Below are positions 33,938-47,100 of a stretch of 64,000 nt of DNA, piece by piece (positions within the stretch are counted from its first letter, which is position 1; every line of letters begins with the position of its first letter). The DNA lies in assembly GCA_016858145.1 (NCBI GenBank), contig JAEHOE010000143.1:62001-126000 (forward strand), given 5' to 3'. Below the pieces are notes generated by a model that had not been told where the DNA came from, ran no database searches, and was given only the letters and a program-made list of their open reading frames with translations. Made by a program: the position numbers and the translations under genes. The DNA comes from Edaphochlamys debaryana. Lineage: Eukaryota > Chlorophyta > Chlorophyceae > Chlamydomonadales.

Positions 33938-35386
33938 CTGACAGGGGGGGAGGAGGGGGGGAAGAAGAGGAGAGAAGGGCGGCGGCGGGCGAGGCGCGAG
34001 GGGGGGCGGGGCGGGGCGGGGGCGGGCAGATTGCACTGTTGGGCAGTGGAACGTGCCCGTCTGCAGACTCAGACTTCCACGTGACCTGACGTATTGACAG
34101 CGTATGATGTATCCTAGGTATCGTACAATAGCGGGTGTTTTGCATGGGGTGTCGGCGTTTGACCCCAGGAGGCCGCCCAGTGCGCGGGCCAATGCCATGT
34201 GCACGGGCTTCCGATACCGTAGGCGGGGGCAACTGGCAATACCCCAGCGCCCTTGTGACTGGTGCTGTCGACTGACTGCTATTGAAGAGGGCTGAACCGG
34301 GAGGTGGGCTTGTGAGATACTGGGTGCGGGCTCCGTTATTCTGCACGTGTTGTACGGATGTAGGCTGTACTGGTGGTGGACCGTACGCGGCGCACCCGGG
34401 AGGCTGTTGCGCTGGCGCATGAGCCGAAGACATGATTGTGCGTCCCTGTGAATTCCGTGCGAAGGGACTCTGAGAACCCCTGTGACACATCAATCCGGTT
34501 AAGCGCTCTCGCGCCTCGATGTGCCATCTTCCACGTTCCACACGAACTCAGTCTGAGATCAGTACCCGTCAGTAACTTCCAGCGCCCCCCCTGCGCTTCA
34601 AGGTGATCTGGCCGCCAACACGCTGCGAATCCCCATCACCTGCACCGCCAGAAGCCCACGACATGTCCCAGAAGACCATATCCCGAAGGCCGCAACATGC
34701 CTCCAGCGTTCCCGTTCATAACCATCCCTCCCCAAATGCGATAAAGAAGATGCGGGGCCTAAACCCCATTGGATAACCAAACATACATCGGCCTTCCATA
34801 CAGTGCTGCGCCCTGCCCCCCCCCCTCAGCAGTTCAGTTAATATTGCACCCCCGCAACTCTACTCAGTGCTTCACGTATCGACTTTGCAATTGCCACGAA
34901 ATACAGAAGAGAACGTTTTAGCAACCTGCATCAACTATCTACCCGCGAACGCCCTGACAGCCCGTCCATCGGCCAGCTCCGCTCAAACGCAACGAAATTG
35001 AAGGGAGGCGCAAACGTAGGAAGCGGGTTGGTGTCTCAGTCAAGATGCACACCGCTGCCTGCCCCTCCCACCGGTGCCAGGCGCGGCAAGCGGTAGACGG
35101 GGGAGTTACACCACCACCGCCTTCACGCGAGGCTACAAGAGGCCCCCAGCACATCCTCTCTCAGCTGCCATGACGCCCGGTCGACAGACACTCGATGGCA
35201 AGGGAGCCTGGCAGAAAGCCCCCGCGTGACTGCCGGGCAGGTGCCGCGTGTCGGCCTGCCTTTTGTACCGGCATGTATCCCTGCAGCGGCTTGGGGCCCC
35301 GGTAGCTGCAGCGCAGTACGTCAGCCTGCCTACTGGCAGCTACCGGCAGCTACCGGCAGCTACCGGCAGCTGCCTACCGCAGCTGC

Positions 35387-36139
35387 CTAGCCCTGCAGCG
35401 GCTTCCTGAAGCTGAGCGTCTTGGTGGCGGAGCTGACGTACTTGGTGTCGGGCTGCAGCCCCGCGGCCTGGAAGAGGGCGCCCAGGTCGCACGTGATGTA
35501 GGACCTGACAGGGGGGGGGGGGGGGGGGCAAGGGGGAGGGTAACGGGCAGATGAGGACCCGCAATCTAGTTCGTGTGGGCGCAAGGCGGCGCATGAGAGA
35601 CTCCACGCCCCGGCCCTCCCCCTCCCACCCCGCTCCCTCGATCCGAAGTGCGAGCCCCCTTCTCTTTCCCCGCCCCCCTCACTCGTAGTGTGGCTCGTTG
35701 AAGGCCCCGAACATGCCGATGCTGCACGGAGGGACAGGGTGGTGGGTGGGGGGCAGAGGGGGAAAGGGGCCCGAGCGAGCGGTTGGGAGGAGGGAAAGAG
35801 ATAGGCAGCCCCCCAGCACCGCAGGATGCACGGCCCCTGTACGCATCCCGCACCCACCCTCAACCGCTCCCAGACCCCAGGCCCCAGCCCCCAGCTTTCT
35901 CCTCTCTTGCGGTCCCCCCTGCCTCCTCCCGCCTCCCCACAGCCGCCCCTTCCGCGTCCCTCCCGCCCCCCTCCCCCCCCCCCGCCCACCCACTTGCGGT
36001 CCCACGCCGGCCGGTCCCCCCGCTGCACGCTGTCGCTCAGCACCAGCAGCCCCCCGGGCCGCAGCACGCGGGCGAACTCGCGGGCGGCGGCAGCGCGGGC
36101 CTCCTGGGGCAGCTCATGCATGAGGTAGACGTTGAGGAC
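35387..36139 (-). pseudogene. detached methyltransferase 3' exons, unit 4
   Basis: Blocks 35994-36139, 35683-35721 and 35387-35504 are intact in frame. The intron beside the terminal block has lost its two interruptions and forms a run of about 19 G (35511-35529). Confidence 0.85.
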
Positions 36140-37588
36140 CTGACAGGGGGGGAGGAGGGGGGGAAGAAGAGGAGAGAAGGGCGGCGGCGGGCGAGGCGCG
36201 AGGGGGGGCGGGGCGGGGCGGGGGCGGGCAGATTGCACTGTTGGGCAGTGGAACGTGCCCGTCTGCAGACTCAGACTTCCACGTGACCTGACGTATTGAC
36301 AGCGTATGATGTATCCTAGGTATCGTACAATAGCGGGTGTTTTGCATGGGGTGTCGGCGTTTGACCCCAGGAGGCCGCCCAGTGCGCGGGCCAATGCCAT
36401 GTGCACGGGCTTCCGATACCGTAGGCGGGGGCAACTGGCAATACCCCAGCGCCCTTGTGACTGGTGCTGTCGACTGACTGCTATTGAAGAGGGCTGAACC
36501 GGGAGGTGGGCTTGTGAGATACTGGGTGCGGGCTCCGTTATTCTGCACGTGTTGTACGGATGTAGGCTGTACTGGTGGTGGACCGTACGCGGCGCACCCG
36601 GGAGGCTGTTGCGCTGGCGCATGAGCCGAAGACATGATTGTGCGTCCCTGTGAATTCCGTGCGAAGGGACTCTGAGAACCCCTGTGACACATCAATCCGG
36701 TTAAGCGCTCTCGCGCCTCGATGTGCCATCTTCCACGTTCCACACGAACTCAGTCTGAGATCAGTACCCGTCAGTAACTTCCAGCGCCCCCCCCTGCGCT
36801 TCAAGGTGATCTGGCCGCCAACACGCTGCGAATCCCCATCACCTGCACCGCCAGAAGCCCACGACATGTCCCAGAAGACCATATCCCGAAGGCCGCAACA
36901 TGCCTCCAGCGTTCCCGTTCATAACCATCCCTCCCCAAATGCGATAAAGAAGATGCGGGGCCTAAACCCCATTGGATAACCAAACATACATCGGCCTTCC
37001 ATACAGTGCTGCGCCCTGCCCCCCCCCTCAGCAGTTCAGTTAATATTGCACCCCCGCAACTCTACTCAGTGCTTCACGTATCGACTTTGCAATTGCCACG
37101 AAATACAGAAGAGAACGTTTTAGCAACCTGCATCAACTATCTACCCGCGAACGCCCTGACAGCCCGTCCATCGGCCAGCTCCGCTCAAACGCAACGAAAT
37201 TGAAGGGAGGCGCAAACGTAGGAAGCGGGTTGGTGTCTCAGTCAAGATGCACACCGCTGCCTGCCCCTCCCACCGGTGCCAGGCGCGGCAAGCGGTAGAC
37301 GGGGGAGTTACACCACCACCGCCTTCACGCGAGGCTACAAGAGGCCCCCAGCACATCCTCTCTCAGCTGCCATGACGCCCGGTCGACAGACACTCGATGG
37401 CAAGGGAGCCTGGCAGAAAGCCCCCGCGTGACTGCCGGGCAGGTGCCGCGTGTCGGCCTGCCTTTTGTACCGGCATGTATCCCTGCAGCGGCTTGGGGCC
37501 CCGGTAGCTGCAGCGCAGTACGTCAGCCTGCCTACCGGCAGCTACCGGCAGCTACCGGCAGCTACCGGCAGCTGCCTACCGCAGCTGC

Positions 37589-38340
37589 CTAGCCCTGCAG
37601 CGGCTTCCTGAAGCTGAGCGTCTTGGTGGCGGAGCTGACGTACTTGGTGTCGGGCTGCAGCCCCGCGGCCTGGAAGAGGGCGCCCAGGTCGCACGTGATG
37701 TAGGACCTGACAGGGGGGGTGGAGGGGGGGCAAGGGGGAGGGTAACGGGCAGATGAGGACCCGCAATCTAGTTCGTGTGGGCGCAAGGCGGCGCATGAGA
37801 GACTCCACGCCCCGGCCCTCCCCCTCCCACCCCGCTCCCTCGATCCGAAGTGCGAGCCCCCTTCTCTTTCCCCGCCCCCCTCACTCGTAGTGTGGCTCGT
37901 TGAAGGCCCCGAACATGCCGATGCTGCACGGAGGGACAGGGTGGTGGGTGGGGGGCAGAGGGGGAAAGGGGCCCGAGCGAGCGGTTGGGAGGAGGGAAAG
38001 AGATAGGCAGCCCCCCAGCACCGCAGGATGCACGGCCCCTGTACGCATCCCGCACCCACCCTCAACCGCTCCCAGACCCCAGGCCCCAGCCCCCAGCTTT
38101 CTCCTCTCTTGCGGTCCCCCCTGCCTCCTCCCGCCTCCCCACAGCCGCCCCTTCCGCGTCCCTCCCGCCCCCCTCCCCCCCCCCCCCCACCCACTTGCGG
38201 TCCCACGCCGGCCGGTCCCCCCGCTGCACGCTGTCGCTCAGCACCAGCAGCCCCCCGGGCCGCAGCACGCGGGCGAACTCGCGGGCGGCGGCAGCGCGGG
38301 CCTCCTGGGGCAGCTCATGCATGAGGTAGACGTTGAGGAC
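37589..38340 (-). pseudogene. detached methyltransferase 3' exons, unit 5
   Basis: Blocks 38195-38340, 37885-37923 and 37589-37706 are intact in frame and splice consensus. Confidence 0.85.
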
Positions 38341-39788
38341 CTGACAGGGGGGGAGGAGGGGGGGAAGAAGAGGAGAGAAGGACGGCGGCGGGCGAGGCGC
38401 GAGGGGGGGCGGGGCGGGGCGGGGGCGGGCAGATTGCACTGTTGGGCAGTGGAACGTGCCCGTCTGCAGACTCAGACTTCCACGTGACCTGACGTATTGA
38501 CAGCGTATGATGTATCCTAGGTATCGTACAATAGCGGGTGTTTTGCATGGGGTGTCGGCGTTTGACCCCAGGAGGCCGCCCAGTGCGCGGGCCAATGCCA
38601 TGTGCACGGGCTTCCGATACCGTAGGCGGGGGCAACTGGCAATACCCCAGCGCCCTTGTGACTGGTGCTGTCGACTGACTGCTATTGAAGAGGGCTGAAC
38701 CGGGAGGTGGGCTTGTGAGATACTGGGTGCGGGCTCCGTTATTCTGCACGTGTTGTACGGATGTAGGCTGTACTGGTGGTGGACCGTACGCGGCGCACCC
38801 GGGAGGCTGTTGCGCTGGCGCATGAGCCGAAGACATGATTGTGCGTCCCTGTGAATTCCGTGCGAAGGGACTCTGAGAACCCCTGTGACACATCAATCCG
38901 GTTAAGCGCTCTCGCGCCTCGATGTGCCATCTTCCACGTTCCACACGAACTCAGTCTGAGATCAGTACCCGTCAGTAACTTCCAGCGCCCCCCCTGCGCT
39001 TCAAGGTGATCTGGCCGCCAACACGCTGCGAATCCCCATCACCTGCACCGCCAGAAGCCCACGACATGTCCCAGAAGACCATATCCCGAAGGCCGCAACA
39101 TGCCTCCAGCGTTCCCGTTCATAACCATCCCTCCCCAAATGCGATAAAGAAGATGCGGGGCCTAAACCCCATTGGATAACCAAACATACATCGGCCTTCC
39201 ATACAGTGCTGCGCCCTGCCCCCCCCCTCAGCAGTTCAGTTAATATTGCACCCCCGCAACTCTACTCAGTGCTTCACGTATCGACTTTGCAATTGCCACG
39301 AAATACAGAAGAGAACGTTTTAGCAACCTGCATCAACTATCTACCCGCGAACGCCCTGACAGCCCGTCCATCGGCCAGCTCCGCTCAAACGCAACGAAAT
39401 TGAAGGGAGGCGCAAACGTAGGAAGCGGGTTGGTGTCTCAGTCAAGATGCACACCGCTGCCTGCCCCTCCCACCGGTGCCAGGCGCGGCAAGCGGTAGAC
39501 GGGGGAGTTACACCACCACCGCCTTCACGCGAGGCTACAAGAGGCCCCCAGCACATCCTCTCTCAGCTGCCATGACGCCCGGTCGACAGACACTCGATGG
39601 CAAGGGAGCCTGGCAGAAAGCCCCCGCGTGACTGCCGGGCAGGTGCCGCGTGTCGGCCTGCCTTTTGTACCGGCATGTATCCCTGCAGCGGCTTGGGGCC
39701 CCGGTAGCTGCAGCGCAGTACGTCAGCCTGCCTACCGGCAGCTACCGGCAGCTACCGGCAGCTACCGGCAGCTGCCTACCGCAGCTGC

Positions 39789-40541
39789 CTAGCCCTGCAG
39801 CGGCTTCCTGAAGCTGAGCGTCTTGGTGGCGGAGCTGACGTACTTGGTGTCGGGCTGCAGCCCCGCGGCCTGGAAGAGGGCGCCCAGGTCGCACGTGATG
39901 TAGGACCTGACAGGGGGGGTGGAGGGGGGGCAAGGGGGAGGGTAACGGGCAGATGAGGACCCGCAATCTAGTTCGTGTGGGCGCAAGGCGGCGCATGAGA
40001 GACTCCACGCCCCGGCCCTCCCCCTCCCACCCCGCTCCCTCGATCCGAAGTGCGAGCCCCCTTCTCTTTCCCCGCCCCCATCACTCGTAGTGTGGCTCGT
40101 TGAAGGCCCCGAACATGCCGATGCTGCACGGAGGGACAGGGTGGTGGGTGGGGGGCAGAGGGGGAAAGGGGCCCGAGCGAGCGGTTGGGAGGAGGGAAAG
40201 AGATAGGCAGCCCCCCAGCACCGCAGGATGCACGGCCCCTGTACGCATCCCGCACCCACCCTCAACCGCTCCCAGACCCCAGGCCCCAGCCCCCAGCTTT
40301 CTCCTCTCTTGCGGTCCCCCCTGCCTCCTCCCGCCTCCCCACAGCCGCCCCTTCCGCGTCCCTCCCGCCCCCCTCCCCCCCCCCCGCCCACCCACTTGCG
40401 GTCCCACGCCGGCCGGTCCCCCCGCTGCACGCCGTCGCTCAGCACCAGCAGCCCCCCGGGCCGCAGCACGCGGGCGAACTCGCGGGCGGCGGCAGCGCGG
40501 GCCTCCTGGGGCAGCTCATGCATGAGGTAGACGTTGAGGAC
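39789..40541 (-). pseudogene. detached methyltransferase 3' exons, unit 6, one substitution
   Basis: Blocks 40396-40541, 40085-40123 and 39789-39906. A C at 40433 in place of T changes LSDSVQ to LSDGVQ, the one amino-acid replacement I found among the unit copies apart from the frameshift in unit 2. Confidence 0.85.
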
Positions 40542-41989
40542 CTGACAGGGGGGGAGGAGGGGGGGAAGAAGAGGAGAGAAGGGCGGCGGCGGGCGAGGCG
40601 CGAGGGGGGGCGGGGCGGGGCGGGGGCGGGCAGATTGCACTGTTGGGCAGTGGAACGTGCCCGTCTGCAGACTCAGACTTCCACGTGACCTGACGTATTG
40701 ACAGCGTATGATGTATCCTAGGTATCGTACAATAGCGGGTGTTTTGCATGGGGTGTCGGCGTTTGACCCCAGGAGGCCGCCCAGTGCGCGGGCCAATGCC
40801 ATGTGCACGGGCTTCCGATACCGTAGGCGGGGGCAACTGGCAATACCCCAGCGCCCTTGTGACTGGTGCTGTCGACTGACTGCTATTGAAGAGGGCTGAA
40901 CCGGGAGGTGGGCTTGTGAGATACTGGGTGCGGGCTCCGTTATTCTGCACGTGTTGTACGGATGTAGGCTGTACTGGTGGTGGACCGTACGCGGCGCACC
41001 CGGGAGGCTGTTGCGCTGGCGCATGAGCCGAAGACATGATTGTGCGTCCCTGTGAATTCCGTGCGAAGGGACTCTGAGAACCCCTGTGACACATCAATCC
41101 GGTTAAGCGCTCTCGCGCCTCGATGTGCCATCTTCCACGTTCCACACGAACTCAGTCTGAGATCAGTACCCGTCAGTAACTTCCAGCGCCCCCCCTGCGC
41201 TTCAAGGTGATCTGGCCGCCAACACGCTGCGAATCCCCATCACCTGCACCGCCAGAAGCCCACGACATGTCCCAGAAGACCATATCCCGAAGGCCGCAAC
41301 ATGCCTCCAGCGTTCCCGTTCATAACCATCCCTCCCCAAATGCGATAAAGAAGATGCGGGGCCTAAACCCCATTGGATAACCAAACATACATCGGCCTTC
41401 CATACAGTGCTGCGCCCTGCCCCCCCCCTCAGCAGTTCAGTTAATATTGCACCCCCGCAACTCTACTCAGTGCTTCACGTATCGACTTTGCAATTGCCAC
41501 GAAATACAGAAGAGAACGTTTTAGCAACCTGCATCAACTATCTACCCGCGAACGCCCTGACAGCCCGTCCATCGGCCAGCTCCGCTCAAACGCAACGAAA
41601 TTGAAGGGAGGCGCAAACGTAGGAAGCGGGTTGGTGTCTCAGTCAAGATGCACACCGCTGCCTGCCCCTCCCACCGGTGCCAGGCGCGGCAAGCGGTAGA
41701 CGGGGGAGTTACACCACCACCGCCTTCACGCGAGGCTACAAGAGGCCCCCAGCACATCCTCTCTCAGCTGCCATGACGCCCGGTCGACAGACACTCGATG
41801 GCAAGGGAGCCTGGCAGAAAGCCCCCGCGTGACTGTCGGGCAGGTGCCGCGTGTCGGCCTGCCTTTTGTACCGGCATGTATCCCTGCAGCGGCTTGGGGC
41901 CCCGGTAGCTGCAGCGCAGTACGTCAGCCTGCCTACCGGCAGCTACCGGCAGCTACCGGCAGCTACCGGCAGCTGCCTACCGCAGCTGC

Positions 41990-42742
41990 CTAGCCCTGCA
42001 GCGGCTTCCTGAAGCTGAGCGTCTTGGTGGCGGAGCTGACGTACTTGGTGTCGGGCTGCAGCCCCGCGGCCTGGAAGAGGGCGCCCAGGTCGCACGTGAT
42101 GTAGGACCTGACAGGGGGGGTGGAGGGGGGGCAAGGGGGAGGGTAACGGGCAGATGAGGACCCGCAATCTAGTTCGTGTGGGCGCAAGGCGGCGCATGAG
42201 AGACTCCACGCCCCGGCCCTCCCCCTCCCACCCCGCTCCCTCGATCCGAAGTGCGAGCCCCCTTCTCTTTCCCCGCCCCCCTCACTCGTAGTGTGGCTCG
42301 TTGAAGGCCCCGAACATGCCGATGCTGCACGGAGGGACAGGGTGGTGGGTGGGGGGCAGAGGGGGAAAGGGGCCCGAGCGAGCGGTTGGGAGGAGGGAAA
42401 GAGATAGGCAGCCCCCCAGCACCGCAGGATGCACGGCCCCTGTACGCATCCCGCACCCACCCTCAACCGCTCCCAGACCCCAGGCCCCAGCCCCCAGCTT
42501 TCTCCTCTCTTGCGGTCCCCCCTGCCTCCTCCCGCCTCCCCACAGCCGCCCCTTCCGCGTCCCTCCCGCCCCCCTCCCCCCCCCCCGCCCACCCACTTGC
42601 GGTCCCACGCCGGCCGGTCCCCCCGCTGCACGCTGTCGCTCAGCACCAGCAGCCCCCCGGGCCGCAGCACGCGGGCGAACTCGCGGGCGGCGGCAGCGCG
42701 GGCCTCCTGGGGCAGCTCATGCATGAGGTAGACGTTGAGGAC
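41990..42742 (-). pseudogene. detached methyltransferase 3' exons, unit 7
   Basis: Blocks 42597-42742, 42286-42324 and 41990-42107 are intact in frame. This is the copy next to the one attached to the gene body. Confidence 0.85.
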
Positions 42743-44190
42743 CTGACAGGGGGGGAGGAGGGGGGGAAGAAGAGGAGAGAAGGGCGGCGGCGGGCGAGGC
42801 GCGAGGGGGGGCGGGGCGGGGCGGGGGCGGGCAGATTGCACTGTTGGGCAGTGGAACGTGCCCGTCTGCAGACTCAGACTTCCACGTGACCTGACGTATT
42901 GACAGCGTATGATGTATCCTAGGTATCGTACAATAGCGGGTGTTTTGCATGGGGTGTCGGCGTTTGACCCCAGGAGGCCGCCCAGTGCGCGGGCCAATGC
43001 CATGTGCACGGGCTTCCGATACCGTAGGCGGGGGCAACTGGCAATACCCCAGCGCCCTTGTGACTGGTGCTGTCGACTGACTGCTATTGAAGAGGGCTGA
43101 ACCGGGAGGTGGGCTTGTGAGATACTGGGTGCGGGCTCCGTTATTCTGCACGTGTTGTACGGATGTAGGCTGTACTGGTGGTGGACCGTACGCGGCGCAC
43201 CCGGGAGGCTGTTGCGCTGGCGCATGAGCCGAAGACATGATTGTGCGTCCCTGTGAATTCCGTGCGAAGGGACTCTGAGAACCCCTGTGACACATCAATC
43301 CGGTTAAGCGCTCTCGCGCCTCGATGTGCCATCTTCCACGTTCCACACGAACTCAGTCTGAGATCAGTACCCGTCAGTAACTTCCAGCGCCCCCCCTGCG
43401 CTTCAAGGTGATCTGGCCGCCAACACGCTGCGAATCCCCATCACCTGCACCGCCAGAAGCCCACGACATGTCCCAGAAGACCATATCCCGAAGGCCGCAA
43501 CATGCCTCCAGCGTTCCCGTTCATAACCATCCCTCCCCAAATGCGATAAAGAAGATGCGGGGCCTAAACCCCATTGGATAACCAAACATACATCGGCCTT
43601 CCATACAGTGCTGCGCCCTGCCCCCCCCCTCAGCAGTTCAGTTAATATTGCACCCCCGCAACTCTACTCAGTGCTTCACGTATCGACTTTGCAATTGCCA
43701 CGAAATACAGAAGAGAACGTTTTAGCAACCTGCATCAACTATCTACCCGCGAACGCCCTGACAGCCCGTCCATCGGCCAGCTCCGCTCAAACGCAACGAA
43801 ATTGAAGGGAGGCGCAAACGTAGGAAGCGGGTTGGTGTCTCAGTCAAGATGCACACCGCTGCCTGCCCCTCCCACCGGTGCCAGGCGCGGCAAGCGGTAG
43901 ACGGGGGAGTTACACCACCACCGCCTTCACGCGAGGCTACAAGAGGCCCCCAGCACATCCTCTCTCAGCTGCCATGACGCCCGGTCGACAGACACTCGAT
44001 GGCAAGGGAGCCTGGCAGAAAGCCCCCGCGTGACTGCCGGGCAGGTGCCGCGTGTCGGCCTGCCTTTTGTACCGGCATGTATCCCTGCAGCGGCTTGGGG
44101 CCCCGGTAGCTGCAGCGCAGTACGTCAGCCTGCCTACCGGCAGCTACCGGCAGCTACCGGCAGCTACCGGCAGCTGCCTACCGCAGCTGC

Positions 44191-47100
44191 CTAGCCCTGC
44201 AGCGGCTTCCTGAAGCTGAGCGTCTTGGTGGCGGAGCTGACGTACTTGGTGTCGGGCTGCAGCCCCGCGGCCTGGAAGAGGGCGCCCAGGTCGCACGTGA
44301 TGTAGGACCTGACAGGGGGGGTGGAGGGGGGGCAAGGGGGAGGGTAACGGGCAGATGAGGCCCCGCAATCTAGTTCGTGTGGGCGCAAGGCGGCGCATGA
44401 GAGACTCCACGCCCCGGCCCTCCCCCTCCCACCCCGCTCCCTCGATCCGAAGTGCGAGCCCCCTTCTCTTTCCCCGCCCCCCTCACTCGTAGTGTGGCTC
44501 GTTGAAGGCCCCGAACATGCCGATGCTGCACGGAGGGACAGGGTGGTGGGTGGGGGGCAGAGGGGGAAAGGGGCCCGAGCGAGCGGTTGGGAGGAGGGAA
44601 AGAGATAGGCAGCCCCCCAGCACCGCAGGATGCACGGCCCCTGTACGCATCCCGCACCCACCCTCAACCGCTCCCAGACCCCAGGCCCCAGCCCCCAGCT
44701 TTCTCCTCTCTTGCGGTCCCCCCTGCCTCCTCCCGCCTCCCCACAGCCGCCCCTTCCGCGTCCCTCCCGCCCCCCTCCCCCCCCCCCGCCCACCCACTTG
44801 CGGTCCCACGCCGGCCGGTCCCCCCGCTGCACGCTGTCGCTCAGCACCAGCAGCCCCCCGGGCCGCAGCACGCGGGCGAACTCGCGGGCGGCGGCAGCGC
44901 GGGCCTCCTGGGGCAGCTCATGCATGAGGTAGACGTTGAGGACCTGACAGGGGGGGAGGAGGGGGGGAAGAAGAGGAGAGAAGGGACGGGAAAGGGGTTT
45001 CAAGGGCAGGGGTGAGGGGAACGTGAGAGGCGAAACGCGCCCGAAGAGCCCCCTTGGGCCTGAGGTGCGCTGCCGGGCCCCTCTGTTTACCGCCCCCGAA
45101 GACGGACCACAACGGACCAACACCCTGCCCCTGGGGCCCCGAGCCCCACCGTGCCCCCGCCTTGCCGTCGCTCCCGCCCCGAGCCTCACGGCCTCTTCCA
45201 CCTCCTGTCGCCAGACGCCCCCGTCCCACCCCCCCAGGGCGCTCACGATGTCGAAGGACTCGTCGGGTGCCGCCAGGGCCTCGGCGGGGGCCTGCAGGAA
45301 CTCCGCCCCGCAGCCGTCCACCCCGCCCAGATCGCGACCGGCCTGCGGATGGGAAGGACAGCAGAAAAAATGTTACATCCCGATACACACAGCCCATGTC
45401 GGGCTGCACCGAGCAACCTCAGCGGCACACCCTGCTCCTGTGCTCCAACCCCTGCCGACAGCAAGAAGCTGCACTTGACAGCCCACGGATACCCCACCCC
45501 CAGAGCGCCGCCTTACAGCAACGGCCCTGCCCTTCGCGCACCCTCTCCTCCCCCTTCCCCTGTCCCACCCCCCACCCACCCCAGCCGCACCTGCCGCGTG
45601 CGGGCCCAGTAGGCCAGGTTGTCCCGGGCCTTGGCCAGGTAGAAGGGGGAGAGGTCGGACACCACGGAGGGGAGGTCGGGGAAGGCGTCCTGTCAAGGGG
45701 GGGAAGGACCACGAAGGAAGGGAGAGGGAGAGAGCGAGGGAGGGAAGAGGGCGGCTTGCGGTCAGAGCCGAGCCCCAGACGCGAGCCCACGCTACTCTCA
45801 CGCAGTCTATCCTCAACGCACTTGCCGATGCTCCTTCGGCCACCCCGAGGACCGCAGGCTTCCTTGCCCCCCCTTCCCTCCTGCCCCCCTCGCCATCCCC
45901 GCCCCCACCTTGACGAAGGTGTGGAACCGGCCCGTGCCCGCCGCCACCTCGAGCAGCCGCATTTGGGAGGGCGCCACGCCCTGCTCCGCCCTCTCCCGCA
46001 CGAAGTCGGCCAGGGGGAGGAGCGAGGTGCGCTGCATGGCGTCCTGGGGGGGGGGGTAGTGGGGGAGGGGAGGTTGAGAGCGGGGCGGTGAAAGGCAGGT
46101 AACACTAGGTAGGAAGGGGGAGGGCGGAGTAGAAGGTGAGCTGGCTGAGGTGAGGGCGAGCCTACAATGAGCATGCAGCTTCTCCCTCAGCCCTCCCCTC
46201 CCTCCCCTCCCCCCCCCCCACCTGGCGGCCCAGGAACAGGACCTCCGTGGAGTGCTCGTAGATGGCAGCGGACCTGACAGGGGGGGGGGGAAAGAGGGGG
46301 CAGGAGGGTTTCAGTTTAGAGGGGGGACGTAGGGTAGGGGGACAGGACGGTAACGGCAGGAGACCGAGGCAGGGTGCGGGAGCCCCACGGTGACCCAGGC
46401 ACCGCCGAGTCTTAAGGCCTCGAGAAGAACTTGGCACCCCCTGCCCCCCGCCCGAACCCCAACCCACTTGGCGGAGAACCAACCGTCCGTCTGGAAGTGG
46501 AACGTGGTCTGCACAGGGGGGGAGGGAGGCCGAGGGAGGGGTCTGGCGTTCTGCCTTGGTGGCTGGAGAGGCAGGGCGGCGGCTTGACTGCAGCAGGGCA
46601 AGCACGCCCCACACAACCCAAGGCGCTCTCCCTATCCTTCTCCACAAGTCCTATTCCCCCAACCGCCCCACCTCCCTCTCCCCCCCTTGCCTGGTAGTAG
46701 TCCGGGTAGAGCCCCCCGCCCTTGAGCCACAGCGGCTCGGGGCTGCCCCGCACCCTCCGCCGGAGCGTGGCCACGGACTCATTCAGGAAGCGAGCGGTGC
46801 TGGGGTGCGGCGGAGGGGAGGGAGGTTGGGGGGTGGGATTTGGGTTGGGTTCGGGGGCGGGAAGGTGAGGGGCGGAAGGGCAAGGTGAGGAGATGGCGGG
46901 GATGTAGGTGGCCGGAGGCGGGGGGTATCTCGCACGGTGGCGGAGGGTAGGTCGGGTAACGCAGCCGAGGGGGATTCCGTCATGTCGCCAGGAGCAATGC
47001 CGGGAGGGGGTCCAGGGAGGGCGAGGACATGGACAAGGAGGGACCTGAGGGCTGCAGCAGGCTATACCCCCCACCCCCAACAGGACGCACGTGCTGAGCA

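Larger units (their letters stand above)
27408..44985. repeat. tandem array of eight 2.2-kb units carrying the 3' end of the methyltransferase gene
   Basis: Units start at 27408, 29609, 31798, 33987, 36189, 38390, 40591 and 42792, so the periods are 2201, 2189, 2189, 2202, 2201, 2201 and 2201 bp. The last unit ends near 44985. Each unit, read on the plus strand, has a G-rich start, about 1.4 kb of spacer/3' flank, a TTACA (TGTAA on the minus strand), a 10-bp minisatellite, and the last three exons of the minus-strand methyltransferase with their introns. It breaks inside the intron before those exons. Units differ at only a few sites each. The left junction lies 40 bp after the stop of the 18-exon gene, and the right junction lies within a methyltransferase intron. 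Confidence 0.97.

Noticed and set aside
35387..36622. A 411-aa minus-strand frame running through whole units
   Set aside because: It reads straight through two introns of the copied methyltransferase exons. The GC-rich introns lack stops; splice sites and homology show the true exons.
27525..43346. Families of identical open frames repeated in every unit (63 aa starting MMYPRYR on plus; 209 aa starting MERGRW on minus)
   Set aside because: They recur only because the units are nearly identical DNA. They have no recognisable domain, overlap each other on both strands and lie in the spacer and 3' UTR part of the unit.
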